IMG/VR virus record: IMGVR_UViG_3300032265_002214
Location: 1-22,356 of that record
Length of the DNA: 22,356 nucleotides
DNA from: a virus
Direction: 5' to 3' (one strand)
This document shows positions 8,106 to 15,296 of the stretch, piece by piece. Below the pieces are notes generated by a model. That model worked only from the letters and a program-made list of their open reading frames with translations, was not told where the DNA came from and ran no database searches. Both the position numbers and the translations under genes were made by a program. Numbering within the stretch: the first letter of the stretch is position 1; every line of letters starts with the position of its first letter.

Positions 8106-8119
8106 CTAAATAAGTATAG
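8106..8119 (+). promoter_or_regulatory. T4-late-promoter-like element
   Basis: CTAAATAAGTATAG lies directly upstream of an AGAGGA ribosome-binding site (8118-8123) and the start codon at 8131. It is related to the elements at 5535 and 10776. The implied leader would be only about 10 bases long. Confidence 0.5.
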
Positions 8120-8130
8120 AGGAACCTAAC

Positions 8131-8709
8131 ATGCACCATGATATCTTAGACGTAATACGTAATATACAGGATCTATACGAAAATAACAGTAGCCTAGCTG
8201 TTCTAAAGGACTTCGAGCGTGTGCTAGAAGAAATGGATGTTTACGTATACGAAAACTGGGAAGACGGCGAGCTGGCCTATGGCCCTAAAGTGGACCGCCA
8301 TTGGATCACTGCTGGGTTCATGTGGCCACGCGATAAGATGCCTAATCCTATAGCAGGTAAAAGGCTTACTGATCTAGGATGCAAAGTTAAATTCCAAGAA
8401 AGTCACTTATTAGAGCCACGTAAGATTAAAAGCCGTGAAGATATTCGTCCTAACAGCAAAAAAGGTATGCTAGATCGCAAACCTATTTGGATCGTTGAAG
8501 TACAGATGCCTAAGAAGATTGCATTTGATATCTATCAAGGATATATGGATAAACTTAAGAATGACGAGAAAGGTTCAGCTAAACCTACAGAGTCAGCAGT
8601 TCCTCAACAACCTGCACCAGTAGCTCCGATGGCTCCTGGAGCACCAACTGCGGCTCCTCAACCAGCAGGCGCAGGAGCACCGGGAACAGCCGCAGGAGCA
8701 CCTGTATGA
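8131..8709 (+). CDS. Conserved phage protein with a Pro/Ala-rich tail, function unknown
   Basis: A 192-residue protein. The first 150 residues form a compact acidic/aromatic domain (LDVIRNIQDLYENN, VYVYENWEDGELAYGP, HWITAGFMWPRDKMP, KPIWIVEVQMPKK). From about residue 155 it becomes a low-complexity Pro/Ala/Gly tail. The domain looks like a protein I have seen in T4-like aquatic phages, with no function that I can assign. It has no signal peptide or membrane segment. The start is supported by AGAGGA and a late-promoter-like element. The stop overlaps the next start (ATGA), so it is coupled to the following gene and possibly to the lysis block. A structural role is possible but not shown. Confidence 0.75.
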   Translation: MHHDILDVIRNIQDLYENNSSLAVLKDFERVLEEMDVYVYENWEDGELAYGPKVDRHWITAGFMWPRDKMPNPIAGKRLTDLGCKVKFQESHLLEPRKIKSREDIRPNSKKGMLDRKPIWIVEVQMPKKIAFDIYQGYMDKLKNDEKGSAKPTESAVPQQPAPVAPMAPGAPTAAPQPAGAGAPGTAAGAPV

Positions 8710-9440
8710 AATTAGACGAAAATCTAAGAGCAGGCGATCTCGTACACTTAGTAAAAAAAGTGTTTGAAATAGACAGCTACAAAAGCAAGATTGGTGACGA
8801 CGAAGGTATCATTGTTGTTACTTTTATTGTAGACACAGAAGATCCAGCTAAAGATTTAGAAAATTTCTTTGAGATGGGTTACAATTTTGTATTAGACTCT
8901 GATGTCACCGCAGGCGAATTAGACGACGGCAAGTTTAGAGTATTTGTTGAATTAGAACGTACACGCCATGCGCCTGAACAAATTTTTGAATTAATCGAAG
9001 GTGTTAAAAAATTAACAGGCTTTGATGATATGCGTTTTAGATATTTTAAAAACTTTAAAAGTCATAGTGCCACAATAGAAAATTTAAAGGCAATTGTGCC
9101 AACAGATGTTGCCAGTTATAAGTTGGCAGCTGAAAAAGATCAATTAAATACCTACAGTGAATTTTTTAAAAGAAGTTATGCAGACAAAGTTACAGTATTA
9201 GATGAGTCGATAACTTTTAAAAGAGTTTATAGTGGTCCGGTTTCATTTGAAATTATTGAAAGCGGTCCCAAGCAACAAGTACACGACTCTATTAAAGGTC
9301 CTGTAATTTTAGAAGGTAAAGACATGGCAGAAGTTATGTTTTTAACCAAGTTGATTGGCAACTACAATATTGTAAAAGTAAAAGATACTTTTATATTTGA
9401 AAATAACGGCTGGGCCGTAGCACTTAGAAGGATACAATAA
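8706..9440 (+). CDS. Conserved phage protein, function unknown
   Basis: A 244-residue acidic alpha/beta protein. The N-terminal half has alternating hydrophobic strands (GIIVVTFIVDTEDP, FRVFVELERTRHAPEQIF) and the C-terminal half ends in VKVKDTFIFENNGWAVALRRI. I see no nucleotide-binding, catalytic, signal or membrane motif. It starts inside the upstream stop (ATGA) and stops inside the endolysin start (TAATG), so the three genes form a coupled run. The pairing with the preceding gene suggests a joint role, perhaps in the virion. I do not recognise a named family. Confidence 0.75.
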   Translation: MKLDENLRAGDLVHLVKKVFEIDSYKSKIGDDEGIIVVTFIVDTEDPAKDLENFFEMGYNFVLDSDVTAGELDDGKFRVFVELERTRHAPEQIFELIEGVKKLTGFDDMRFRYFKNFKSHSATIENLKAIVPTDVASYKLAAEKDQLNTYSEFFKRSYADKVTVLDESITFKRVYSGPVSFEIIESGPKQQVHDSIKGPVILEGKDMAEVMFLTKLIGNYNIVKVKDTFIFENNGWAVALRRIQ

Positions 9441-10069
9441 TGTCAGATTTTACGTTTGATTTTTCACAAGAAAAATGCACAGCAATACTACAAAATAATC
9501 CATATAGCGAACATTGGCACGAAGCATTGTGCAAAATTTTGCCTGACTATGATATTAACACACCAGAGCGTGTTGCCTGTTTCTTAGGGCAGACTATGGT
9601 TGAAAGTGCTGGATATAAAGCACTTATAGAAAATTTAAACTATAAGCCAGAAACACTAGTTAAAATTTGGCCCAGTCATTTTCCTAATATGGATGTAGCT
9701 AATCAATATGCTCATCAACCAGAAAAAATTGCCAACAGAGCCTATGCAGGCCGCATGGGTAACGGACCAGAAGAGTCAGGCGATGGCTGGAGTTATTGCG
9801 GACGTGGCTTGATACAGATTACAGGTAAAGCTAACTATCAAAAGTTTGCTGAAAGTATAGATACTCCAGTTGATCAAGTTCCAGAATTTTTAGGAACATT
9901 CGAAGGCGCTGTGCAATCAGCTTGTTGGTTCTGGGAAGCAAACAACCTTAATGCTCTTGCTGACAAAGGCGATGTATTAGGTATTACTAAAAAAGTAAAC
10001 GGTGGAACATTGGGATTAGACGAGCGTCAACATCACACTGCACAAGCTCACCAAATACTTCAAGGGTAA
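9440..10069 (+). CDS. Endolysin, glycoside hydrolase family 19 (chitinase-like) muramidase
   Basis: A 209-residue protein with the GH19 phage-lysin pattern. RVACFLGQTMVESAGYKAL carries the general-acid Glu (E55), followed by ENLNYKPETLVKIWP. Next come PEKIANRAYAGRMGNGPEESGDGW (second acidic site about 111-112, given in family order), then GRGLIQITGKANYQKF and an ACWFWEANNLN segment. Such enzymes cut peptidoglycan glycan strands at the end of infection. There is no signal peptide, so export would rely on a holin; a holin-like gene lies downstream. The start overlaps the upstream stop (TAATG), with AGAAGGA at 9426-9432. The position next to the spanin genes supports the lysis role. The usual Tyr/Arg before GRG is Cys here (WSYCGRG). 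Confidence 0.92.
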   Translation: MSDFTFDFSQEKCTAILQNNPYSEHWHEALCKILPDYDINTPERVACFLGQTMVESAGYKALIENLNYKPETLVKIWPSHFPNMDVANQYAHQPEKIANRAYAGRMGNGPEESGDGWSYCGRGLIQITGKANYQKFAESIDTPVDQVPEFLGTFEGAVQSACWFWEANNLNALADKGDVLGITKKVNGGTLGLDERQHHTAQAHQILQG

Positions 10070-10071
10070 TT

Positions 10072-10524
10072 ATGTTTGCTTGGTTAATCGAACACATTAT
10101 TGGAATGATCCCATTTTGGGTATGGTTAACCATTGCTTGTGCCGGTGGTATAGGTTATTTTTTCTCCGGTGTCATAACTATGATTCCATTATTGATGCCT
10201 TACAAAGAACCTGTTAAGATTTTCTTCATTGTAATATGCTTGGGTGGAACATTTATGTGCGGTGGCGATGGTGTTACTGCGATATGGCAAGAACAAATTA
10301 AAGAAGCAAACGCTCGAGTAGCGGCCGCAGAAGCTAAAAGTAAAGAAGTAAATGTAGTAATACAAAAAGAGTATGTCGATCGTGTAAAAACAGTTAAAGA
10401 TGTACAGGTAGTGGTACAAGAGAAAATTGTTAAAGATAGTACCGTAATCGATGCAGAATGTAAGATAGCTCCTGAAGCTATTGCAGATCTAAATTCAGCG
10501 GCTATTCCAAGGAGCAAAAAATGA
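10072..10524 (+). CDS. i-spanin-like (Rz-like) membrane protein, with extra N-terminal membrane segments
   Basis: A 150-residue protein. The first 65 residues are strongly hydrophobic, with segments at about 10-43 (probably one or two crossings) and 49-65. Residues 70-125 form a charged helical/coiled-coil region. The embedded next gene start encodes a lipoprotein, the standard Rz/Rz1 arrangement. Classical Rz has one N-terminal membrane anchor; two or three here is unusual and could mean a holin-like or adapted anchor. Spanins span the periplasm and fuse inner and outer membranes at lysis. The start is two bases after the endolysin stop, so it is co-translated. The family is inferred from architecture and context, not from specific motifs. 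Confidence 0.7.
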   Translation: MFAWLIEHIIGMIPFWVWLTIACAGGIGYFFSGVITMIPLLMPYKEPVKIFFIVICLGGTFMCGGDGVTAIWQEQIKEANARVAAAEAKSKEVNVVIQKEYVDRVKTVKDVQVVVQEKIVKDSTVIDAECKIAPEAIADLNSAAIPRSKK

Positions 10525-10784
10525 GAATAGCTATTTTACTACTTCCTTTATTGTTAGCCGGATGTTTAACTACTCCGATCATTGAAAAATTCCCAGAAGT
10601 TCCGGCGGAATTATTAGTTGCATGTCCTGATTTAAAACAGGTAGATCCAGCTACTACTAAACTTAGTCAGATTATAGGTGTAGTTGCAGAAAACTACGGG
10701 CAGTATCAAGAATGCCAAATCAAAGTTGATACTTGGATTGAATGGTACAACCACCAGAAAGTGATATTTGACAACGTTAAATAA
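10521..10784 (+). CDS. o-spanin-like (Rz1-like) outer-membrane lipoprotein
   Basis: An 87-residue protein with a short signal sequence ending in a lipobox LAGC, the acylated Cys being residue 15. The mature part contains two further Cys (in VACPDLK and YQECQIK) and a helical end. It starts within the stop of the i-spanin-like gene (ATGA), with AAGGAG at 10509-10514. A lipoprotein gene directly after a membrane-anchored coiled-coil gene in a lysis block is the typical two-component spanin layout. The product would sit in the outer membrane and contact the i-spanin across the periplasm. A late-promoter-like element overlaps its stop codon. Confidence 0.8.
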   Translation: MRIAILLLPLLLAGCLTTPIIEKFPEVPAELLVACPDLKQVDPATTKLSQIIGVVAENYGQYQECQIKVDTWIEWYNHQKVIFDNVK

Positions 10785-10788
10785 ATAC
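10776..10788 (+). promoter_or_regulatory. T4-late-promoter-like element
   Basis: GTTAAATAAATAC overlaps the last codons and stop of the o-spanin gene. It sits about 25 bases upstream of the holin-like start at 10815, which has AAGGGAG at 10802-10808. It would give the holin-like gene its own late transcript. Confidence 0.5.
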
Positions 10789-10814
10789 ATATATAACAGC
10801 CAAGGGAGCGAACT

Positions 10815-11402
10815 ATGGCAGAAGATGTAGCAGAAATGAGCGCAAGTGAAAAGAAAAAAGAAGATTGGATGAACTCCAAATGGCGTCCGATGATGGGTTG
10901 GATGTATATGGGCGTGTGTATATTTGACTTTGTGCTTGCACCTATATTGTGGTCACTAATACAGGCAATGTTTCACGGCGGCGTAAATGTACAATGGCAG
11001 CCACTTACTCTACAAGGAGCTGGACTGTTTCATATCAGTATGGGTGCAGTATTAGGACTTGCGGCCTATGGACGTACACAAGAAAAACTAGCAGGTGCAA
11101 ACAACGGCGGATTAGGTGCAGGAACTACTTACACTCCACCTTCACCAATCAGCGGAGGCTTTGGCAATGCAACAAACAACGTATCATCAACTGGGTTTAC
11201 AGCACCTAGCATACCTGCAACAGGAGGCTTCGGTTCCCCAAGCACAGGTTTTGGGTCAACAACACCTACAGCATCAACTGGGTTTGGTAGTACTAGCGGA
11301 GGCGGCTTTGGAAGCGCACCTTCAACAAGTTTTGGCACAGCGCCATCAGTAAATGCTTCGGGACAAAAAGTTATTCCGACATTTAGTCAACCAGCACTAT
11401 AA
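10815..11402 (+). CDS. Putative holin with FG-rich low-complexity C-terminal tail
   Basis: A 195-residue protein. A charged N-terminus leads to SKWRPMMGWMYMGVCIFDFV, with a first membrane segment at about 29-50. Then comes VQWQPLTLQGAGLFHISMG with a second segment at 68-86. The KWRPxxGW opening resembles the 3-TM holin family known from gene-transfer agents and phages. From residue 100 the protein is a Gly/Ser/Thr/Pro tail with six Phe-Gly dipeptides (116, 139, 146, 157, 165, 173) in GFGS-type repeats. A holin would permeabilise the inner membrane and release the endolysin. Position after endolysin and spanins supports this. The tail is unusual for holins; it might sit in the cytoplasm or bind a partner. 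Confidence 0.7.
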   Translation: MAEDVAEMSASEKKKEDWMNSKWRPMMGWMYMGVCIFDFVLAPILWSLIQAMFHGGVNVQWQPLTLQGAGLFHISMGAVLGLAAYGRTQEKLAGANNGGLGAGTTYTPPSPISGGFGNATNNVSSTGFTAPSIPATGGFGSPSTGFGSTTPTASTGFGSTSGGGFGSAPSTSFGTAPSVNASGQKVIPTFSQPAL

Positions 11403-11412
11403 GGAAAATATC

Positions 11413-11604
11413 ATGAAAAAGTTTTTAATTGCATTAAACATTGTAATTTGGAGCATAGTTTGCTTTGAAGTAGCACATGCTGAAACAGCTAAAAAGCCAG
11501 CGGCTGTTAAAAAAGAAGTTAAACATCACAAAAAAGCCGATGGCACTAAAATGGCAGGTACTAAACCGGATACAGTACCTACAAAGAAGCCAGCCAAAAA
11601 ATAA
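11413..11604 (+). CDS. Small exported lysine-rich protein
   Basis: A 63-residue protein. It has a clear Sec signal peptide: KK, then the hydrophobic core FLIALNIVIWSIVCFEV, then a likely AHA|ET cleavage after residue 23. The mature 40 residues are very basic (about 15 Lys, plus His), with KKPA/KKEVKHHKK-type runs. The start at 11413 is preferred over the in-frame 11353. It has AAGGAA at 11401-11406, gives a proper signal peptide, and avoids overlap with the holin-like gene. It follows the lysis genes and precedes a terminator. A polycationic periplasmic peptide could help disrupt the envelope or shield surface charge. No family is recognised. Confidence 0.7.
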   Translation: MKKFLIALNIVIWSIVCFEVAHAETAKKPAAVKKEVKHHKKADGTKMAGTKPDTVPTKKPAKK

Positions 11605-11611
11605 TCAAAAC

Positions 11612-11640
11612 TTGACAGGCTCCATTAAAAATAGTATAAT
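11612..11640 (+). promoter_or_regulatory. Consensus sigma70 promoter for the dnaJ-def-clp operon
   Basis: TTGACA (11612-11617) and TATAAT (11635-11640) are both perfect consensus, separated by exactly 17 bases. Transcription would start near 11647, inside the right half of the adjoining terminator hairpin. It is a host-type promoter, unlike the late-type elements elsewhere in the window. Confidence 0.88.
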
Positions 11641-11664
11641 TAATACTATTAATGGAGCTTTTTT
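11619..11664 (+). terminator. Terminator overlapping the sigma70 promoter
   Basis: GCTCCATT (11619-11626) pairs with AATGGAGC (11651-11658). After a bulge of three A, AATAGTAT (11630-11637) pairs with ATACTATT (11643-11650). The loop is five bases and T11659-T11664 follows. The left arm and loop contain the promoter spacer and -10 box. The right arm contains the GGAG that could serve dnaJ. It would end transcription from the lysis block. Confidence 0.8.
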
Positions 11665-11670
11665 ACGACT

Positions 11671-12564
11671 ATGACTGATTATTACCAAACACTAGGTGTT
11701 GGCGAAAATGCTAGCCCAGATGAAATAAAACGAGCATACCGAAGCTTGGCTAATAAACATCATCCAGACAAGGGTGGCGACCAGGCTAGATTTAAAGATA
11801 TTAGTGTTGCTTATGACAACCTAAGTGATCCACAAAAACGTGCCGAGTACGATCAGCAAAGACAGTTTGCTAATATGCCCGGCGGCGGAACACAATTTCA
11901 TTTCCACACTGGAAATCCGTTTGGCGGTGGTCATCCCTTTGGTGACATCTTTGGCGGTGGTGGAAATCCTTTTGGTCAAGGACACCCGTTTGGCGACATC
12001 TTTGGTCAGATGCATAGGCAACAGGTACGCCGCAATAGAGATTTAAATATACAATGTACAATATCGTTTGCAGATAGTTTTCATGGTAAACAACTAGAAG
12101 CAAACTATCAACTACCTAGCGGCCGTAATCAAAATGTTCAAATCAATATCCCTGCTGGTGTACAGAATAACGACACGATACGATATCCCGGGTTGGGTGA
12201 TGATAGTGTTCCTAATGCTCCTCGAGGCAATTTAAATGTAACTGTATTTGTACAATCTGATAGTAATTACGAACGTCGTGGAGACGATTTATATACTACT
12301 ATTGACGTTACACCAATCGAAGCAATGATAGGAACTAAGAGAACTGTTAAAACGCTTGGCGGTATTAGCATGGAAATTGATGTTAGGGCTGGTGTTGAGT
12401 CTGGTACAGAATTTGCCAGTGCCGGTAATGGATTTAGAAATTTAAATACACAACAAGTAGGCAGATTCGTTACAGTTATAAAAATTAAAACTCCTCGAGT
12501 TACTGATCCTGCGTTAATTAAAAAACTGGTAGACTTAAATGCTGAAATTAGTAAAACATCCTGA
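11671..12564 (+). CDS. dnaJ: DnaJ/CbpA-like J-domain co-chaperone
   Basis: A 297-residue protein. The J domain (1-65) begins DYYQTLGVGENASPDEIK and has the essential HPD at 31-33. A Gly/Phe-rich linker (about 70-115) contains a duplicated 15-residue unit. Two C-terminal substrate-binding beta domains (about 120-290) carry SFADSFHGKQ, IPAGVQNNDTIRYPGLGD, DLYTTIDVTPIEAMIG and GTEFASAGNGF. No CxxCxGxG zinc-finger repeats are present, so it is a class B (CbpA-like) form. It would stimulate the ATPase of host DnaK. It is read from the sigma70 promoter at 11612. Its last 26 bases overlap the deformylase gene in another frame. Confidence 0.93.
   Translation: MTDYYQTLGVGENASPDEIKRAYRSLANKHHPDKGGDQARFKDISVAYDNLSDPQKRAEYDQQRQFANMPGGGTQFHFHTGNPFGGGHPFGDIFGGGGNPFGQGHPFGDIFGQMHRQQVRRNRDLNIQCTISFADSFHGKQLEANYQLPSGRNQNVQINIPAGVQNNDTIRYPGLGDDSVPNAPRGNLNVTVFVQSDSNYERRGDDLYTTIDVTPIEAMIGTKRTVKTLGGISMEIDVRAGVESGTEFASAGNGFRNLNTQQVGRFVTVIKIKTPRVTDPALIKKLVDLNAEISKTS
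11911..12006 (+). repeat. Two in-frame 45-base repeats in the dnaJ Gly/Phe linker
   Basis: Copy 1 at 11911-11955 and copy 2 at 11962-12006 encode GNPFGGGHPFGDIFG and GNPFGQGHPFGDIFG. They differ at one residue but in eight of fifteen codons. Confidence 0.85.
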
Positions 12565-13048
12565 TCCTATTTTAAAACAACAAGCCAAACCATATGAGTT
12601 TGGATTAGAATGGCCAAGCGCAGACGAGCTTGAAGATCAAATGCTTGATGTAATGATGGCCGAAAAGGGCATTGGTTTGGCCGCTAATCAAGTTGGCATT
12701 CTAAAACGAGTATTTGCCATTAAATTATCTAACGGTAGAAGTTTATGTATGTTTAATCCAAAAGTACTTTCTACTAGTGATAAAATGCAAGACGGGGACG
12801 AAGGCTGTTTAAGTTTTCCAGATCTTTGGTTGCAAATAACTCGACCTATAGAGGTTGTTGCCGAATACTTTGACAAAAACGCACAAGAGTGTAAAATAAC
12901 ATTAACAGGTATAGATGCTAGATGTTTCTTACATGAACTGGATCATTTAAACGGAGTTTGTTTTACAGACAACGTAGGTCAATTAAAACTAGCATTAGCG
13001 GTGAAACAACAACAACAAAGGAAGAGTAATGGTCGAACCAAGCGATAA
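12539..13048 (+). CDS. def: Peptide deformylase
   Basis: A 169-residue protein with all three deformylase motifs. Motif 1 is GIGLAANQ at 44-51. Motif 2 is EGCLS at 88-92, whose Cys90 is a metal ligand. Motif 3 is HELDH at 132-136, with two His ligands and the catalytic Glu133. It removes the formyl group from the N-terminal Met of nascent proteins. The N-terminus LKLVKHPDPILKQQA is the usual family opening, which supports the start at 12539 despite the 26-base overlap with dnaJ. The end overlaps the ClpA-like start by 20 bases. Phage deformylases are known in aquatic myoviruses, where they have been proposed to support synthesis of short-lived photosystem proteins. No such genes are visible here. 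Confidence 0.95.
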   Translation: MLKLVKHPDPILKQQAKPYEFGLEWPSADELEDQMLDVMMAEKGIGLAANQVGILKRVFAIKLSNGRSLCMFNPKVLSTSDKMQDGDEGCLSFPDLWLQITRPIEVVAEYFDKNAQECKITLTGIDARCFLHELDHLNGVCFTDNVGQLKLALAVKQQQQRKSNGRTKR

Positions 13049-15296
13049 CTTACAAGCAGTTTTTGAACGTGCAATAGAATCAGCAAAAAAACTGCATCAT
13101 GAATATTTGACCATAGAGCATATCCTATTGGCTATGCTAATTGATGAATCATTTAATAACTGTGTACAAGGATTTAATAATAGTGCAGAAACTCTTAAAA
13201 AGAATTTGCAAGACTATGTCACTACTAAATTAAACGAAATAACTATTCAAGATGTAGTAGTTAAGCCTAAAAAAACACAAGCCGTTGAACGTGTACTCAA
13301 TCGTGCGTTTACACAAGTATTGTTCAACGGACGTCAACGTATTGAACCTACTGATGTGTTTTTAGCTATGATGGGTGAAAAACGTAGTTGGGCACAATTT
13401 TATATCCAACAAGCTGGTATTGATAAAGACAAGTTTGCTGATTTTATTAATAACACAGTAGAAGAATCCGAAGAAGAAAATATGCCACAAGAAGGGAATG
13501 TTAATAAAGCACTTGCGGCTTATACAACTAATCTAAACGATGCTGTAAACAAAAACAAGATTGATCCTGTTATCGGACGAGTTGAAGAATTAGAAAATAT
13601 TGCCTTGTCCATGGGACGTCGTAGTAAGAACAATGTAATCCTTGTAGGAGATCCAGGTGTAGGTAAGACTGCCATAGCAGAGGGACTTGCTTATAATATT
13701 GTCAAGGGTGCTGTACCAGACTTTCTAAAAGACTATACAGTTTATAATCTGGATATTAGTGCTATGCTTGCTGGTAGTAAATATCGCGGCGACTTCGAAG
13801 AACGTTTTAAAATGGTTCTAAAAGGATTAACTAAAAAAGGTAAAACTATTTTATTCATTGACGAAGCACACATGATCTCTGGCGCAGGATCTGCCGGCAA
13901 TTCAGCTAACGACCTTGCCAACATGATGAAACCTGCATTGAGTAAAGGCAATATTAAAGTTGTAGCGTCGACTACATGGGAAGAATTCCGTAAACACTTT
14001 GAGAAGGATCGTGCATTGATGCGTCGTTTCCAACGTATTACTATCGACGAACCTAGTCAAGAAATGACTTTGCAAATACTTAAAGGAGTTAAAAAGTACT
14101 ACGAAGGGTTCCATAATGTTAAAGTTCGCGAGGATGCGTTAAGTGCCGCAATTAAGTTAAGTGTCAAATATCAAACAGATAAGAAACTACCAGACAAGGC
14201 AATTGACTTAATTGACTTAGCTTGCTCACGTTTCAATCTTAAACTAGCTGACGAACGTGTAGTTTCCGAACGTGAGATCCAATATGAACTTGCTAAGATG
14301 ATTCAGATGCCTGAAGAAAAGATCATGGAAACTGAAAGTACTGGACTTTCTAATCTACAAACAAATCTTGAAAAAGAAGTTTACGGACAGGATCTTGCTT
14401 TAGTAGAAATTGTAGATAAGATTATGGTCGCGCAAGCTGGACTTAAGAGTGAAAACAAGCCTATTGGTAGTTTTGTGTTCATGGGGCCAACTGGTTGCGG
14501 TAAGACTGAAACTGCTAAAGCCCTAGCTAAAAACTTAGGTGTTAAATTGCTACGTTTTGATATGAGTGAATATCAAGAGAAGCATAGTATCAGCAAGCTG
14601 ATCGGTAGCCCTCCAGGTTATGTTGGATTTGAAGAAGATTCTGGATTGTTGATTACTCAAATCCAAGAAGCACCTAATGCTGTTCTGTTGTTTGACGAAG
14701 TTGAAAAATCACATCCAGATGTAACTACTATTTTGTTGCAAATGATGGATAATGGGTTCATTACCGGTTCAAATGGTAAGAAGGCAGATTGCCGTAACTT
14801 GATCCTTATCCTTACTACTAACGCTGGCGCACAAGACGCTGAGAAAAACGTTATTGGCTTTGGTACACAGGAAAAAGATTACAGCGATAAAGATTTGAAA
14901 AAGTTCTTTACACCAGAGTTCCGTAATCGTTTAGATGGTATTATTACATTTAATAAACTTGCTAAAGAAACAATGAGTAAAATTGTTAACAAGTTTATTG
15001 ACGAACTTCGTGAACAGGTTAAAGAAAAAGGTATCCGTATTAAAATTAACAAAGAGGTTATTGAATGGCTGATTGTTAAAGGATTTGATCCTAAGATGGG
15101 TGCTCGTCCGCTACAACGTGTAATCGATAAAGAAATTAAACGACCATTAGCCAAGCTAATGCTGTTTGGTGATTTGAAAGCAGGCGGTTGGTTAACTATC
15201 AATATTGCAGAAGATGCAATTAATCTAGTTACTAAGCCTAAAGAAGTCAAATTACCTTTACTAACATCGGATGTAATATTATCAGATGCAGTATAA
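13029..15296 (+). CDS. clpA: ClpA-like AAA+ unfoldase, with an IGF loop for ClpP docking
   Basis: A 755-residue Hsp100 protein. The Clp N-domain (1 to about 150) begins VFERAIESAKKLHHEYLTIEHILLAML. AAA-1 has Walker A GDPGVGKT at 207-214 and Walker B ILFIDEAH at 274-281. AAA-2 has Walker A GPTGCGKT at 486-493 and Walker B LFDEVEK from 554. There is no long middle coiled coil between the two modules, which points to ClpA rather than ClpB. An IGF tripeptide at 609-611 lies before FFTPEFRNRLD, where ClpA keeps its ClpP-binding loop. It could thus feed substrates to host ClpP. AGGAAG precedes the start. The upstream deformylase gene overlaps by 20 bases and the next gene by 11, which suggests coupling. 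Confidence 0.92.
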   Translation: MVEPSDNLQAVFERAIESAKKLHHEYLTIEHILLAMLIDESFNNCVQGFNNSAETLKKNLQDYVTTKLNEITIQDVVVKPKKTQAVERVLNRAFTQVLFNGRQRIEPTDVFLAMMGEKRSWAQFYIQQAGIDKDKFADFINNTVEESEEENMPQEGNVNKALAAYTTNLNDAVNKNKIDPVIGRVEELENIALSMGRRSKNNVILVGDPGVGKTAIAEGLAYNIVKGAVPDFLKDYTVYNLDISAMLAGSKYRGDFEERFKMVLKGLTKKGKTILFIDEAHMISGAGSAGNSANDLANMMKPALSKGNIKVVASTTWEEFRKHFEKDRALMRRFQRITIDEPSQEMTLQILKGVKKYYEGFHNVKVREDALSAAIKLSVKYQTDKKLPDKAIDLIDLACSRFNLKLADERVVSEREIQYELAKMIQMPEEKIMETESTGLSNLQTNLEKEVYGQDLALVEIVDKIMVAQAGLKSENKPIGSFVFMGPTGCGKTETAKALAKNLGVKLLRFDMSEYQEKHSISKLIGSPPGYVGFEEDSGLLITQIQEAPNAVLLFDEVEKSHPDVTTILLQMMDNGFITGSNGKKADCRNLILILTTNAGAQDAEKNVIGFGTQEKDYSDKDLKKFFTPEFRNRLDGIITFNKLAKETMSKIVNKFIDELREQVKEKGIRIKINKEVIEWLIVKGFDPKMGARPLQRVIDKEIKRPLAKLMLFGDLKAGGWLTINIAEDAINLVTKPKEVKLPLLTSDVILSDAV

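Noticed and set aside
10189-10517. Minus-strand open frames across the i-spanin-like gene, considered as embedded genes
   Set aside because: The plus-strand gene has a proper start, membrane segments and the spanin overlap. The minus frames lack ribosome-binding sites and recognisable content.
11116-11352. Gln/Leu-rich open frame over the FG tail
   Set aside because: It is a frame shadow of the repetitive Gly/Phe/Ser codons of the holin-like tail.
11353-11412. Longer start for the exported lysine-rich protein
   Set aside because: It overlaps the holin-like gene and would bury the signal peptide. The start at 11413 has its own AAGGAA site.
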